Position numbers and translations under genes: made by a program. The notes beneath the pieces were generated by a model, which did no database searches, was not told the origin of the DNA, and saw only the letters and a list, made by a program, of their open reading frames with translations. DNA of 64,000 nt from CAVQBP01 sp963710745 (GTDB lineage Bacteria > Bacteroidota > Ignavibacteria > Ignavibacteriales > Ignavibacteriaceae). Shown here piece by piece: positions 37,801 through 46,647 of this stretch (position 1 is its first letter; every line of letters begins with the position of its first letter). The DNA is taken from the NCBI GenBank assembly GCA_963710745.1, contig CAVQBP010000024.1, forward strand, positions 682,001 through 746,000, in the 5' to 3' direction.

Positions 37801-38494
37801 ATTGCATTCCACGAACACTTACTAATAATCCCATACCGTTACGTGTTAAATCGGTCGAATCAGGATGAAATAAATTATTTGTTCTTAACTGAGGATTGTT
37901 GTCAGGTGCATCATCAATTACAAAAAAAGTTTCCTGGTCAGCTCTTATAACTCCTTTACCAAAATATCCATCCCATAGAGGTTTTCCTGAAGAGTCTACC
38001 CAATCAGGATGATCAGGCCAAAACATGGGCCAGGTAGAAGGTTTATGGCTTATCGCAACTGTGTCCTGGTTTTCGTTTACGTATCCGGGTTCGGGGGCAA
38101 ATCCCTGGAAATGGCCGTCACCAGGATCTGTTTTTGCAGCTTGTCCGTTTCTGGGGCCGGTTGTAATAGTAACCGAGTGAAGAGTATCCGGTTTTCCGTC
38201 ACCATTATAATCGCGTACGGGAATCTCAATGCCGACTAAAGGAGTAACATCACCAATATATCCGTCCTGCGTTGAGGGATAAGGCCAATAACCGCGAAGA
38301 TCACCAGGATTAGTTCCTGCAATAGAGCCATCGTTACTATACGTAATGGCCACCCTGTTCCCGTTTAGTAAACCGAAACGAGTATAGAGTGCACTCCCTC
38401 TATGAGTTTTTGCCCACTGGATATAGTCGCTTTGCTGAGCAAAGGAAAGTGTACCTGCTAATGCAAAAAGAATTATCAAATAAATTTTATACAT
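34865..38494 (-). CDS. Large secreted protein with calcium-binding-like loops, FN3 domain and sorting signal
   Basis: A 1209-aa exported protein starting at the ATG 38494, which has CAGG about 8 bases upstream; an in-frame TTG 15 bases earlier is less likely. After the signal peptide (to SFAQQ) come several Asp/Asn-rich loops such as DYNGDGKPDT, GIDNDNDAVDP and LDDNLNGIIDENHD that look like calcium-binding EF-hand or TSP3 types. A fibronectin-III-like domain is visible around 680-790 (KVTLAWDSKAEGYVSFQGYKIYRS). The end (VVPNPY..., GVYFYIVD..., GKLAIIK) is a Por-type sorting domain. It stands between the TonB receptor and the PorV-like gene, the position a surface partner would occupy. Similar proteins are common next to TonB receptors in Ignavibacteria. 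Molecular function unknown. Confidence 0.8.
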   Translation of the reverse strand: MYKIYLIILFALAGTLSFAQQSDYIQWAKTHRGSALYTRFGLLNGNRVAITYSNDGSIAGTNPGDLRGYWPYPSTQDGYIGDVTPLVGIEIPVRDYNGDGKPDTLHSVTITTGPRNGQAAKTDPGDGHFQGFAPEPGYVNENQDTVAISHKPSTWPMFWPDHPDWVDSSGKPLWDGYFGKGVIRADQETFFVIDDAPDNNPQLRTNNLFHPDSTDLTRNGMGLLVSVRGMQWSQIQAQDVLFWLYDITNIGTTNYNKVVFGEVVGGCVGDVGQTYVDCRDDLGYFDLNNNLTYTWDNDDNTADPLWIPLDQVLPGVRTKIGFAGYAYLESPGNGFDGIDNDNDAVDPSSPVFNQNDFEFNSSLKAYVASRTLSRTSAGTNSSWPDNEIVLINPATYERTIVNLNTLLKSSTDTAIVYSLGQSYKIYDGVTLTEIINNGLDDNLNGIIDENHDLHYQRIFKSSTGVVIKTETRPLAYKNYITDAGLNNTLIDERRDSGPGEIVSGYIPDYTQAPDPVTGKYPGIIKSHWSGDENGDWNPSKDDVGADGVPDTKDMGEGDGKPTAGEPHFDKTDVNESDQIGLTSFNFFNQTASPPMNNNEILWNRMKPGYFDVIPLLPQDGDFIYSSGYFPLLPDRTERFSLALVFGADSNHIFKNKQIAQKIYNSNYDFLKPPPKPVLNLIPGDKKVTLAWDSKAEGYVSFQGYKIYRSTDPGFTEGGGEPIATFDVKDSISGYFVPATQDLAELPRFYLGSNIGLVHSFVDTKLQNGQRYFYAVTAYTSGDASNNFYPAEDPKFVTINSNGTVSSDVNTGYVVPRSTVAGYVGPEAPSLLGHVPGTPVVGTGKVYLNVVNPNNVKDKTYRVTFQDQIQNFIPITKSYSVLDYSNPNLPDTILRAPLSPKDTLVGDKDKYLFDGVYLNVENDWNIKIDTAATKWNKTHPKKDYILSFGIFTLANVSEKGIAYPSDYNLVFDASHTPADTSTALTITYKNNPYHIPAVNSNFRIYDASTGKQMSYAYLEGSIKGMFSSLSRIIFLQNTKTAGGKDTTIITWLLQTSGSDTASYQPTSGDTLRLRVTKPYTSQDVLEITTQSAKVENNLASSQLENIRVVPNPYLAATSQEPPLPPTITSGRGDRKISFIHLPKDASIYIYTVRGELVRKLEMSPTQNINDGTVDWDLRSRENIDVAYGVYFYIVDVPGVGKKTGKLAIIK

Positions 38495-38511
38495 ATTAAA
38501 AACCTGCAACT

Positions 38512-41400
38512 TTAAAATGAAATTGTAGTACCGAATTCTACTCTTCTCGGTTCAGAATAAAAACCTGGTCGTGCATAATAATCTTCAACAGAGGATACGT
38601 ATCTCGGAACATTTGACTGCGCCTGAATCTGTAGCTGCTGCTGTTCATCAAGCGACCAATTTGGTTGTCCGGTATTTGCAAACACCCTGATAGCATTTTT
38701 GGTATCCAGCAAATTATTAACCCTCAGGAATAACGAGACTGTAGATGGTCCGAAACTGAAATCTTTAAACAATCTTAGATCAATATTATTATTTGACGGA
38801 ATTGTTTGTGAATTATAAATGAGTGTACCTACATTAGTAACTAATTCCGGCGTATATGGTGTTCCGCTGCCGAATGTATAAACAATGCTTCCCCCCCAAT
38901 CTGATGAGGGACTTATATAATTTAAAGTAACATTTAATGTATGCCGCTGATCCCAATTAAGAGGGATTAACTGAGTTTCAGCCTGTACGCCTGAGTTTCT
39001 TAAATTGAATGCATTTGCAGGATCCGATGCCGTACCTTTGGCAATCTGGAAAGTATAATCGAGATTAGCAGAAAACCCCGCACTGAATCTTTTCTTAATA
39101 GAGAATACAATTCCCCGGATGAAACCAAAATCAGAGTTGACATATTTACTATATACTTTTGAACCGCCGAATACGTATTCCAGCTCATTCAATGTTCCGG
39201 CCAGATTTCTGATATCCCTGAAATAACCTGTAATATCTATAGCAATATCATCAGTTAACTGCTGCTGAACTCCAAGCTCACCGCTGGTAGTCTGCTGCGG
39301 TTTTAGATCGGGATTTCCAATTATACCTAAGTTAGAACTTCCCCCGGTAACAGCAAGTTTATAACCAGGATTTTCGTAAAGTCTTTCAAAATTAGGAAGC
39401 TGGAAAAACAAACCATAAGAGAAGTGAATAATTCCTCTTTCTGTAATTGGAAAAGAAACACCCAAACGCGGACTAATCTGCCATTTATTGGCTGCACTCT
39501 TATACCAGTATGTCATTCGTTTTGCTACTGCCTGAGCATGGGTTCCGCCGGGAGCTACAACACTATCCTGATTCTGCGGTTTCAGCGGAAGATAAATATT
39601 AGGATCAGATGGATCGGCTAAAACCTGCCCGTCCGGATGGAAATAATCAAATCGTAATCCGAAATTTACAATTAAAGATTGATACTCCATTTTATCCTGG
39701 AGATAATACGAAAACTGCCACGGTTTGTGCAGGTATAATTTATTGTCAGGACTTTCCAATGAAGGAATTTGAACACTTATGCCATTTGCGTCGGGAGTTA
39801 AGAACGGATTGCCGTCCAAGACAGGATCACGATTATTATCCACGGTCCGCATTTGGAGATTTATATCATGTAAAAACAGGCTGTACCTTTCAAATAATAT
39901 ACCCGATTTAATTTCATGATGCGAACTAATCTGGCTTGTTATATCAAACTTTCCAGTGTATGTATCTGTACTGTGAACACCGTGAAACATATTGTTGCCG
40001 CCGGTATAAAATGTACCTTCTGGCTGAACCAGTAATTTTGTACTTACATATTTTTGATTAAAAGGATCTTTTCTTTCAAACAAATTTTTTAGAGAAAATG
40101 CGGAAGTATCTAAATATCTTCTTTCATCTCTGAAAGAATATGAAAGTCCTAATGTATAGAAGGTTGAACTGCTAAGAGTATGAGTTAACGTAAATGTATT
40201 TAGATAACCTTTTTTAAAATTGCTTATCTGGCCGTCCGGATTATATTTATAATTGAAACCATTCCCGGCATCACCATAATCATAATCTTTTCCTCTTGTA
40301 TTATCGAGGATATAATTGAAGGCAATTTTAAAAGCAGGTGAAATTTGATATGTGAGTTTTCCCTGAGCATAAGCTTCTAAGAAGGGGGTCATCGGAACTA
40401 TCGCTGAATCACCGGTTTGCTGGATGTTCCAATTATAAGGGTTGGGGTCCTGTGCGTTAGCAATATCCCATGGATTATATTTTCTTATTCCGAAAATATA
40501 TCCGCTTGTATAATAATATCTTGCATCCATATAAAAGAATAACTTATCATTCACAATCGGACCATTCAGAGAACCTTCCAGCCAGTGAATTTTATTGGCG
40601 GTCTCATTTGAAAAAGGATTAACCTTATTTGTTCCTGTAAAAAGATCATTATGTGAAGTTAAGTAGGCACCTTCGTATGCTGTAAAATTCCCATGGAATT
40701 GATTACTTCCTGATTTTGTTGCGATATTTACAATACCGCTCATAGCCTGCCCGTATTCAGCATTGAAAGCACCGGTTACTACCTGCATTTCCTGAATTGA
40801 ATTGGTGTTTACGTCTACAACGGTTTTACCGTTATATGCATCGGTTACCGGCACTCCGTCAATCCAATACGAAACCTCGCCGGATCTGCCGCCTCTAAAA
40901 TGAAAATCACCATTATTATCTTTTACAATACCAGCCTGGAGCTGAAGAGCATCCTGAAAACTTGTAATAGGTAATGCCTGTATGTCCTGGGCATTTATTA
41001 TTGATGTAGAAGAAGTTAAATCTTTTTGAACAAGCGGCCTGGTTGCAGTAACTATGACTTCCTGTTTTAATTCAACAGTTGTTTCCGATAATTGAAAATC
41101 AACATTGGTTGTAAGATCAATTGAAGTTTTAACATTTTCCACTATCTGGGTATTAAAACCAATAGCAGAAGCTTTAACAGAATAAGTTCCAGGCGGGATA
41201 CCAATAACGTTATATTCTCCGTCAATATCTGTAGCAGCTCCATAATTTGTTCCCACTACAATAACATTAACAAAAGGAAGCGGCTCTTTTGAATTGGCGT
41301 CTGTAACTTTTCCCCGTATTTTGCCGGTCTGGGAGAAAGAATTAGAAGCAGCAAATATTATTGCAATTATTATTAAAAAAAATCGTAAAAAATATTTCAT
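38512..41400 (-). CDS. TonB-dependent receptor with carboxypeptidase-regulatory-like N-domain (SusC-like)
   Basis: A 962-aa outer-membrane receptor from the ATG 41400 (GGAG 5-6 bases upstream; the upstream GTG adds only two residues). Residues 1-25 are a signal peptide; 26-110 are the CarboxypepD_reg-like domain (GKIRGKVTDANSKEPLPF, GEYNVIGIPPGTYSV); the plug spans about 130-240 (VTATRPLVQKD, LPITSFQDALQLQAGIV, FRGGRSGEVSYWIDGVP); the 22-strand barrel follows and ends in F. It should import oligosaccharides using TonB energy. It heads a minus-strand run with the large secreted protein, PorV-like protein, starch-binding-like protein and GH13 enzyme. Two copies of an ACTACCTAAAT element lie in the long upstream region. 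Confidence 0.92.
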   Translation of the reverse strand: MKYFLRFFLIIIAIIFAASNSFSQTGKIRGKVTDANSKEPLPFVNVIVVGTNYGAATDIDGEYNVIGIPPGTYSVKASAIGFNTQIVENVKTSIDLTTNVDFQLSETTVELKQEVIVTATRPLVQKDLTSSTSIINAQDIQALPITSFQDALQLQAGIVKDNNGDFHFRGGRSGEVSYWIDGVPVTDAYNGKTVVDVNTNSIQEMQVVTGAFNAEYGQAMSGIVNIATKSGSNQFHGNFTAYEGAYLTSHNDLFTGTNKVNPFSNETANKIHWLEGSLNGPIVNDKLFFYMDARYYYTSGYIFGIRKYNPWDIANAQDPNPYNWNIQQTGDSAIVPMTPFLEAYAQGKLTYQISPAFKIAFNYILDNTRGKDYDYGDAGNGFNYKYNPDGQISNFKKGYLNTFTLTHTLSSSTFYTLGLSYSFRDERRYLDTSAFSLKNLFERKDPFNQKYVSTKLLVQPEGTFYTGGNNMFHGVHSTDTYTGKFDITSQISSHHEIKSGILFERYSLFLHDINLQMRTVDNNRDPVLDGNPFLTPDANGISVQIPSLESPDNKLYLHKPWQFSYYLQDKMEYQSLIVNFGLRFDYFHPDGQVLADPSDPNIYLPLKPQNQDSVVAPGGTHAQAVAKRMTYWYKSAANKWQISPRLGVSFPITERGIIHFSYGLFFQLPNFERLYENPGYKLAVTGGSSNLGIIGNPDLKPQQTTSGELGVQQQLTDDIAIDITGYFRDIRNLAGTLNELEYVFGGSKVYSKYVNSDFGFIRGIVFSIKKRFSAGFSANLDYTFQIAKGTASDPANAFNLRNSGVQAETQLIPLNWDQRHTLNVTLNYISPSSDWGGSIVYTFGSGTPYTPELVTNVGTLIYNSQTIPSNNNIDLRLFKDFSFGPSTVSLFLRVNNLLDTKNAIRVFANTGQPNWSLDEQQQLQIQAQSNVPRYVSSVEDYYARPGFYSEPRRVEFGTTISF

Positions 41401-41779
41401 TATCACTCCGATATGAAAATTATCTGTTTAACCGACTATTAAACTATCTGAATCTAACATATGCTTAAGAGAATTTTTATCTTGCCGAGAAATACCAAGA
41501 ATTAAGATCAAAAATATTTATAAAAAGAGTATTCGAATTTATTGCGGAAAGTTGTATAAATACTTTATTTTCAATCCTTTATATAATTAATAAAATCTGA
41601 TTATGTGAATTAGTGAAATTTTTAACTGAATAAAATGTTAATTATTTTCTGGTCACTAAAACCTATAGATTTAAGAGTCCTGAGTCTACTACCTAAATGA
41701 AGGTTTTTTTTACAATGCTCACATTTCAAGCCTAATTTTATACTACCTAAATAGAGTGTTTTATTTATTATCCGAAAAA
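41401..41779 (-). promoter_or_regulatory. Upstream region of the TonB receptor with two operator-like repeats
   Basis: A 379-base gene-free stretch. It holds ACTACCTAAATG (41688-41699) and ACTACCTAAATAG (41742-41754) on the plus strand, 54 bases apart (about five helical turns) and therefore on the same DNA face. A TATTTTTG box on the minus strand at 41509-41516 fits the Bacteroidota -7 pattern, leaving a leader of about 100 bases. Binding by the neighbouring response regulator is inference. Confidence 0.55.
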
Positions 41780-42385
41780 TCATTTTATTTCAGCACATTT
41801 ATGCAATTTTTTATAAATATCTTTAAGTGAAAAGCGAATGTCTTCAACGCTCATATTAAGTGAATCTGATATGACTTTAAAACTATTTCCTTCAACCAGT
41901 TTATTTAAAATATTATATTCACAGTCAGTCAACGTTATCTGCCAGTTTATATTATCACTCGGTTTTTTATTCTGAAAAAAACTAATTACTTTTCTGGCAA
42001 TATCAGAACTCATAGGTACCCCGCCATAATATGCATCCCGAATTGCCTGGAGTAATTTTTCCGGCGGGGTTCTCTTTACAATATAACCGCTGGCACCGGC
42101 ACAAAGCCCGTCAAAGATAAGAGCATTTTCCTCATACAAAGTCAATATAAGAATAGTCAGATCGGGCAGGGCTGATTTAATTTTTTTAATTGCATTTATT
42201 ACCTGAAAACTGGATGGGCCTATATCTATTAATAAAACATTAACTGCTACTCTATCAATATTTTTAAAAAGCTGTTCATGATTAGGGTATGCTTCCTCAC
42301 AATAATATCCCTCTGTTTCATTTATTAATATTTTTAATCCTTCACGGATTGTATCATTATCTTCAATAACAACTACATTAATCAT
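41780..42385 (-). CDS. LuxR/NarL-type response regulator, diverged paralogue
   Basis: A 201-aa regulator with an intact receiver (acidic pair E8-D9, phospho-acceptor D54 in LLIDIGPS, T in ILTLYE, K in GYIVKRTPP). It is a clear paralogue of the regulator at 42607-43245. The C-terminal helix-turn-helix is diverged: the LTPREKEIL signature reads LTDCEYNIL, SIETVRFHFRNIYRKL reads SVEDIRFSLKDIYKKL, and the protein stops about 10 residues earlier, losing the last recognition helix region. DNA binding may be weakened or altered. It may act as a decoy or a heterodimer partner. A 221-base gap separates it from the paralogue. Confidence 0.85.
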   Translation of the reverse strand: MINVVVIEDNDTIREGLKILINETEGYYCEEAYPNHEQLFKNIDRVAVNVLLIDIGPSSFQVINAIKKIKSALPDLTILILTLYEENALIFDGLCAGASGYIVKRTPPEKLLQAIRDAYYGGVPMSSDIARKVISFFQNKKPSDNINWQITLTDCEYNILNKLVEGNSFKVISDSLNMSVEDIRFSLKDIYKKLHKCAEIK

Positions 42386-42483
42386 GAGAACTATATGGAA
42401 TTATAATTAAAAATTATCTGCTATCAATTATTACAGAATATTAATTCTGCAGGCAATCTATAATTATTGCAGGAAGCAATCTA

Positions 42484-42539
42484 CTACACAAACAGAGTAT
42501 TTTTGTAGAAAAAATAAAAAATAATACTCTAAATAGGGG
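42484..42539 (-). promoter_or_regulatory. Degenerate operator-like repeats upstream of the diverged regulator
   Basis: ACTACACAAACAGAGTAT at 42484-42501 matches 14 of 18 bases of the ACTACCTAAATAGAGTGT site at 41742, and ACTCTAAATAGGGG lies at 42526-42539. The rest of the 221-base gap shows nothing. This may indicate auto-regulation by the response-regulator pair; support is weak. Confidence 0.35.
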
Positions 42540-42606
42540 AATAAGAAATATACTAAGAATAAATTGAGTAAAACCTGGCTGCTTAAGATTTAAAATCCGG
42601 GTTAGG

Positions 42607-43245
42607 TTAAATCAATCCCTCTTTAATCGCTTTTGCTACTGCTTCGGACTGGGAATGTACGTGTAATTTTCTGTAAATGTTTCTAAAGTGAAATCGAACC
42701 GTTTCTATACTTATAAAAAGAGAATCGGCTATGGCTTTAAAATTGTGCCCTTCAACCAAACCGCTTAAAATTTCTTTTTCACGCGGGGTTAAAACATAAT
42801 CATTCTTGTGCGGCGATGAAGTTTTTTTATTCTGGAAAAATTCGATTACTTTCCTGGCTATCTGAGAACTCATTGGAGCACCTCCTTCATATGCTTCCCG
42901 GATAGCTTCAAGAAGCTTGGAGGGAGGTGTTTTTTTTACCAGATAACCGCTTGCACCTGCACATAAAGCATCAAAGATCCTGTCATTCTCTTCATATATT
43001 GTCAGGACCAGGATGGTCAACTCGGGTAGAATTACTTTTACTTTCCTGATGCCTTCCACTCCATCAATTCCCGGAAGACCAAGATCCATTAATAATACAT
43101 CAGGATTAACCTTCTCAATATTTTTTAACATTCTTTCGCATTCCGAATAAGCACCAATACATGAATATCCTTCAGTTCCATCAATTAATATTTTCAGTCC
43201 TTCTCTAATTGCATTATTATCTTCTACTACGGCTACTCTTATCAT
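42607..43245 (-). CDS. LuxR/NarL-type response regulator
   Basis: A 212-aa two-component regulator. Receiver residues about 1-120 have E8/D9, phospho-acceptor D54 in LLMDLGLPGIDG, T in VLTIYE and K in GYLVKKTPP. The LuxR domain has LTPREKEILSGLVEGHNFKAIADSL with SIETVRFHFRNIYRKLHV, the full GerE-type signature. The gene starts 63 bases after the stop of the propeller histidine kinase, a likely cognate pair on one transcript. GGAG precedes the ATG. Probable targets are the starch-utilisation genes, where ACTACCTAAAT-type repeats occur (inference). Confidence 0.92.
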   Translation of the reverse strand: MIRVAVVEDNNAIREGLKILIDGTEGYSCIGAYSECERMLKNIEKVNPDVLLMDLGLPGIDGVEGIRKVKVILPELTILVLTIYEENDRIFDALCAGASGYLVKKTPPSKLLEAIREAYEGGAPMSSQIARKVIEFFQNKKTSSPHKNDYVLTPREKEILSGLVEGHNFKAIADSLFISIETVRFHFRNIYRKLHVHSQSEAVAKAIKEGLI

Positions 43246-43308
43246 TTTATTTCTCCAGATACCTAAAAAATTCCATACAGCAAGTCGAATACATTTATAA
43301 TATAAAAT

Positions 43309-46300
43309 TTACGAAATATTTCCCTGGAATTGAATTACTGTTCCTTCTCCTATTTTCGAATCTATATTTAAATGACCTCCAATTTTTTTTGCCCTGTTCT
43401 GCATATTTTCCAGGCCATTACCATCTTTCAAATCATCTATACAAAATCCTTTACCGTTGTCTTTCAAAGTCATTCCAAGTATTCTGCCTTTTACTGAAGC
43501 ATCAAGGTTTATCTCGGTACAGCTGCTGTGGGTAATACAGTTGTTTATAGCCTCCTTAAAAATAAGATAAAGATTCTGGCGGTGTTCCATCGAAAGAGTT
43601 ACTTTCTGAAGAGAAATAATATTTTCAGATCTGAAAGATATATTTGTGTAAGAGGATAATTCGGAATAAGTATCACGCAGTCTTAATATCAAATCATATA
43701 AAGAATCTCTTTTAGGATTAACCAGCCATACGATATCACTCATATTGTCTACAAGACTTCTGGCATTTGAGCTTATTGCTCTCAGGCTTTTTGTAACATC
43801 TTTCTCTTCGGTTTTTATTTTTTTAGATATAACTTCACTTAAAATAGAGATCTCTGTCAGGCTGGAACCGATATTATCATGAAGATCAGCAGCTAGTTTG
43901 GCTCTGAACCGGCCAATTTCAATTAAATTTTTTATCCTGAAATAGATAATTAAACCAATTATTCCTAAAATAGTAATTGATGCTAATGTTATAAACCACC
44001 ATGTTCTCCATAGTGGCGGTAAAATTTTAATTGTGAGCTGAACTCCTTTTTCATTCCATATTCCATCATTATTAGAACCCTTAACTTTAAATACATATTT
44101 GCCGGGGTCTAAATTAGTATATGTAATATATCTCCTGTTGCCCGAGTATATCCAGTTTTCATCAAATCCCTCCATCATATATGCATAACGATTCTTATAT
44201 GGAGATACATAATCAAGAGCAGAAAACTCAAACGAAAAAACATTCTGGCCGTAAGATAATTCAATTTCCTTTGTTTCGGTAATTGATTTTTTTAATGGAG
44301 AATTATTAACATTTATTTCTACAGGTTTGTTAAAAATTTGAAAGCTGGTTATTACTATAGGCGGAATATGATTATTTCTTCTAAGTTCCCCGGGATAAAA
44401 AGCATTAAGGCCTTTTGTACCGCCGAAAAATAATTCGTTGTTACTGCTCTTGAAACTGGCACCCCAGAAGAACTGATTTCCCTGCAGCCCGTCATTTGCA
44501 TCATAATTCCTAATGTTATCTACTCTGATATTTATAGATGATAACCCGTTGTCGGTACTTATCCAAATTTGTCCGCTGTTTTCCCCCTGAATTGCGTAAA
44601 TCACATTACTTGGAAGACCATCTTTTATAGTATAATGAATAAAATTAGGCTCTCTTTTATTCTGCTCTTCAGGTGATAGCATATTTAATCCGCCACCGTA
44701 TGTTCCAAACCACAAATTATCATCCCGGTCTTCATAAGCCGAGATCACCCTGTCATCACTTAAACCTAAATTATTTTGAGTATTCCTGAAATGAATAAAC
44801 TTTACCGATGAAGGATTTTTCAGCACATTTTTTAATTCAGCAGATGTTAACTTATTTAATCCATTCCATGTACCTATCCACATATTCCCGTTTCTATCTT
44901 CAATTATACATGATTGCACCTGATCTTCGCTGATGCTATTTGGATTATCCGGATTGTTTTTAAAAATAATAAAGTTATCATTTTGCCGATTATATAGATT
45001 CAGACCTATTCCCGTCCCTATCCAAAGTCTTCTGTCTGAGTCTTCAAAAATTGATTGAATTAGATTATTACTCAGACTATTCGGCTCCGCCGGTTCATTT
45101 TTATAATGTTTAAATTTCAAATTTCCTGATGTTTTACTTAAAGGCAAAACCGATTTGTTTAAACCGCCACGCCAGGTTCCTACCCATAGATAGCCGTAAC
45201 TATCTTTAAAGATTGCCGAAACCGAATTATCACTGAGACTGTATTTATTATCAGGATTATTTTTATAATGAATAAATTTGCCGCTGGAAGGTTCAAGTTT
45301 ATTCAATCCCCCGCCTAATGTTCCGACCCAAAGATTCCCGTTATCTTCTTTGTATATAGCTCTAATAGTACCGTAGCTTAAGCTTGAAGGATTAAAAGCA
45401 TCATGGGCAAAATACTTAAATTTAATTCTTTCCTTATCGAATTTTATTACACCGTCTTCAGCCGTCCCAATCCAGATCAGACCGGAATTATCTTCATACA
45501 AAGACAGCACATTATTCCCGGTTAACATATTAGTATTATATGGTTTAAGGTTTTCCCCGGAAACATTTTTAGAATTATCAATTTGAAATAATCCGCTTCC
45601 TGTAGCAATCCACAACAATCCGTTTTTATCCTCCAATAAAGAATTAATTCTATTTATATTTGAACCATACGGACCGGGCGTTCCCATTAAATATCTTTTA
45701 AATGTTTTATCTTTTTTATTAAATTTAACCAGCCCATTCAAGGTACCTACCCATAAATAGCCTGCTTTATCCTCGCAAATAGAAAACACTACATTGTTAG
45801 TTGAATTAGCATCATTCAGTGAATTTAAAGAGTAGTTAGTAAATTTATTTGACTTTTTATTAAATTCACTAAGACCATCGTTATTTCCGAACCAGATCTC
45901 TCCTGAATTATCTTCAAAAACAGAGAGCACAACATTATTGCTCAGGCTGTTCGGATCTCCCGGCATGTTTCGAAAGTGGATAAAAATATTTTTCTTTTTG
46001 TCAAATTTATCAAGGCCCCCCTCGGTACCAATCCATAGATTACCTTCCTTATCTTCATAAATTGCTCTAACATTATTGTGAACCGGAGTAGCCGGATTTC
46101 CCGGAATATTATTATAAGTAATAAACTGTTCGGTCGAACGATCAAATCTGCAAAGCCCCTTGTTGTTGGTGCCAACCCATAATGTACCGCTCCTGTCTTC
46201 ATAAATCGTCCAGATGAAATTATCGGGAATTGAATTTTTCTCAAGGGGATTGTTTTTGTATACCTTGAAATTGTAGCCATCGTATTTATTTAGACCATCC

Positions 46301-46524
46301 TCAGTAGCAAACCATATAAATCCTTCTTTATCCTGAATGATTGAATGAACAGTATTTTGAGAAAGACCGTCTTCGCTTAATATGTGAACATAATTTATTC
46401 TATCGGCCTGTTCGAGAGATGATTCTTGCGGAAATAAAATAACCGGAGTGCAAACAATAATAATTAATGAAATTAAGGTTAGTTTTTTTGACTTTGGGTA
46501 AATTGCATTATGGGAAAATTTCAT
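43309..46524 (-). CDS. Two-component regulator-propeller (Reg_prop) sensor histidine kinase
   Basis: About 1071 aa from the ATG at 46524, where a hydrophobic signal/anchor begins (an upstream GTG would add 11 residues). Residues about 35-690 form a periplasmic beta-propeller sensor of some fourteen Reg_prop repeats, each with a DxxGxIWFGTxxGLNKxD pattern. A Y_Y_Y domain follows (KNRYAYMMEGFDENW, YTNLDPGKYVFKVKGSNNDG), then one membrane helix and a HisKA_3 kinase with DLHDNIGSSL (H882) and HATPase GNGLENM. This is the sensor half of the hybrid HTCS proteins that Bacteroides use for glycan sensing, but here the DNA-binding response regulator is a separate gene downstream. Confidence 0.92.
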   Translation of the reverse strand: MKFSHNAIYPKSKKLTLISLIIIVCTPVILFPQESSLEQADRINYVHILSEDGLSQNTVHSIIQDKEGFIWFATEDGLNKYDGYNFKVYKNNPLEKNSIPDNFIWTIYEDRSGTLWVGTNNKGLCRFDRSTEQFITYNNIPGNPATPVHNNVRAIYEDKEGNLWIGTEGGLDKFDKKKNIFIHFRNMPGDPNSLSNNVVLSVFEDNSGEIWFGNNDGLSEFNKKSNKFTNYSLNSLNDANSTNNVVFSICEDKAGYLWVGTLNGLVKFNKKDKTFKRYLMGTPGPYGSNINRINSLLEDKNGLLWIATGSGLFQIDNSKNVSGENLKPYNTNMLTGNNVLSLYEDNSGLIWIGTAEDGVIKFDKERIKFKYFAHDAFNPSSLSYGTIRAIYKEDNGNLWVGTLGGGLNKLEPSSGKFIHYKNNPDNKYSLSDNSVSAIFKDSYGYLWVGTWRGGLNKSVLPLSKTSGNLKFKHYKNEPAEPNSLSNNLIQSIFEDSDRRLWIGTGIGLNLYNRQNDNFIIFKNNPDNPNSISEDQVQSCIIEDRNGNMWIGTWNGLNKLTSAELKNVLKNPSSVKFIHFRNTQNNLGLSDDRVISAYEDRDDNLWFGTYGGGLNMLSPEEQNKREPNFIHYTIKDGLPSNVIYAIQGENSGQIWISTDNGLSSINIRVDNIRNYDANDGLQGNQFFWGASFKSSNNELFFGGTKGLNAFYPGELRRNNHIPPIVITSFQIFNKPVEINVNNSPLKKSITETKEIELSYGQNVFSFEFSALDYVSPYKNRYAYMMEGFDENWIYSGNRRYITYTNLDPGKYVFKVKGSNNDGIWNEKGVQLTIKILPPLWRTWWFITLASITILGIIGLIIYFRIKNLIEIGRFRAKLAADLHDNIGSSLTEISILSEVISKKIKTEEKDVTKSLRAISSNARSLVDNMSDIVWLVNPKRDSLYDLILRLRDTYSELSSYTNISFRSENIISLQKVTLSMEHRQNLYLIFKEAINNCITHSSCTEINLDASVKGRILGMTLKDNGKGFCIDDLKDGNGLENMQNRAKKIGGHLNIDSKIGEGTVIQFQGNIS

Positions 46525-46647
46525 AAAAATAAAATTGTTTAAAGAACAACTTATCACTTTTCAGCAAATAAATAAATACGAAAATTGCCCATAATATTAA
46601 ATGCAGTTATGTCAAATATTGCATACTGCAAAATCTATTTCAATTTT

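Noticed and set aside
43209..43535. Plus-strand frame overlapping the regulator and kinase junction
   Set aside because: It lies opposite well-supported genes, lacks an RBS and has no recognisable protein pattern, so it is a shadow frame.
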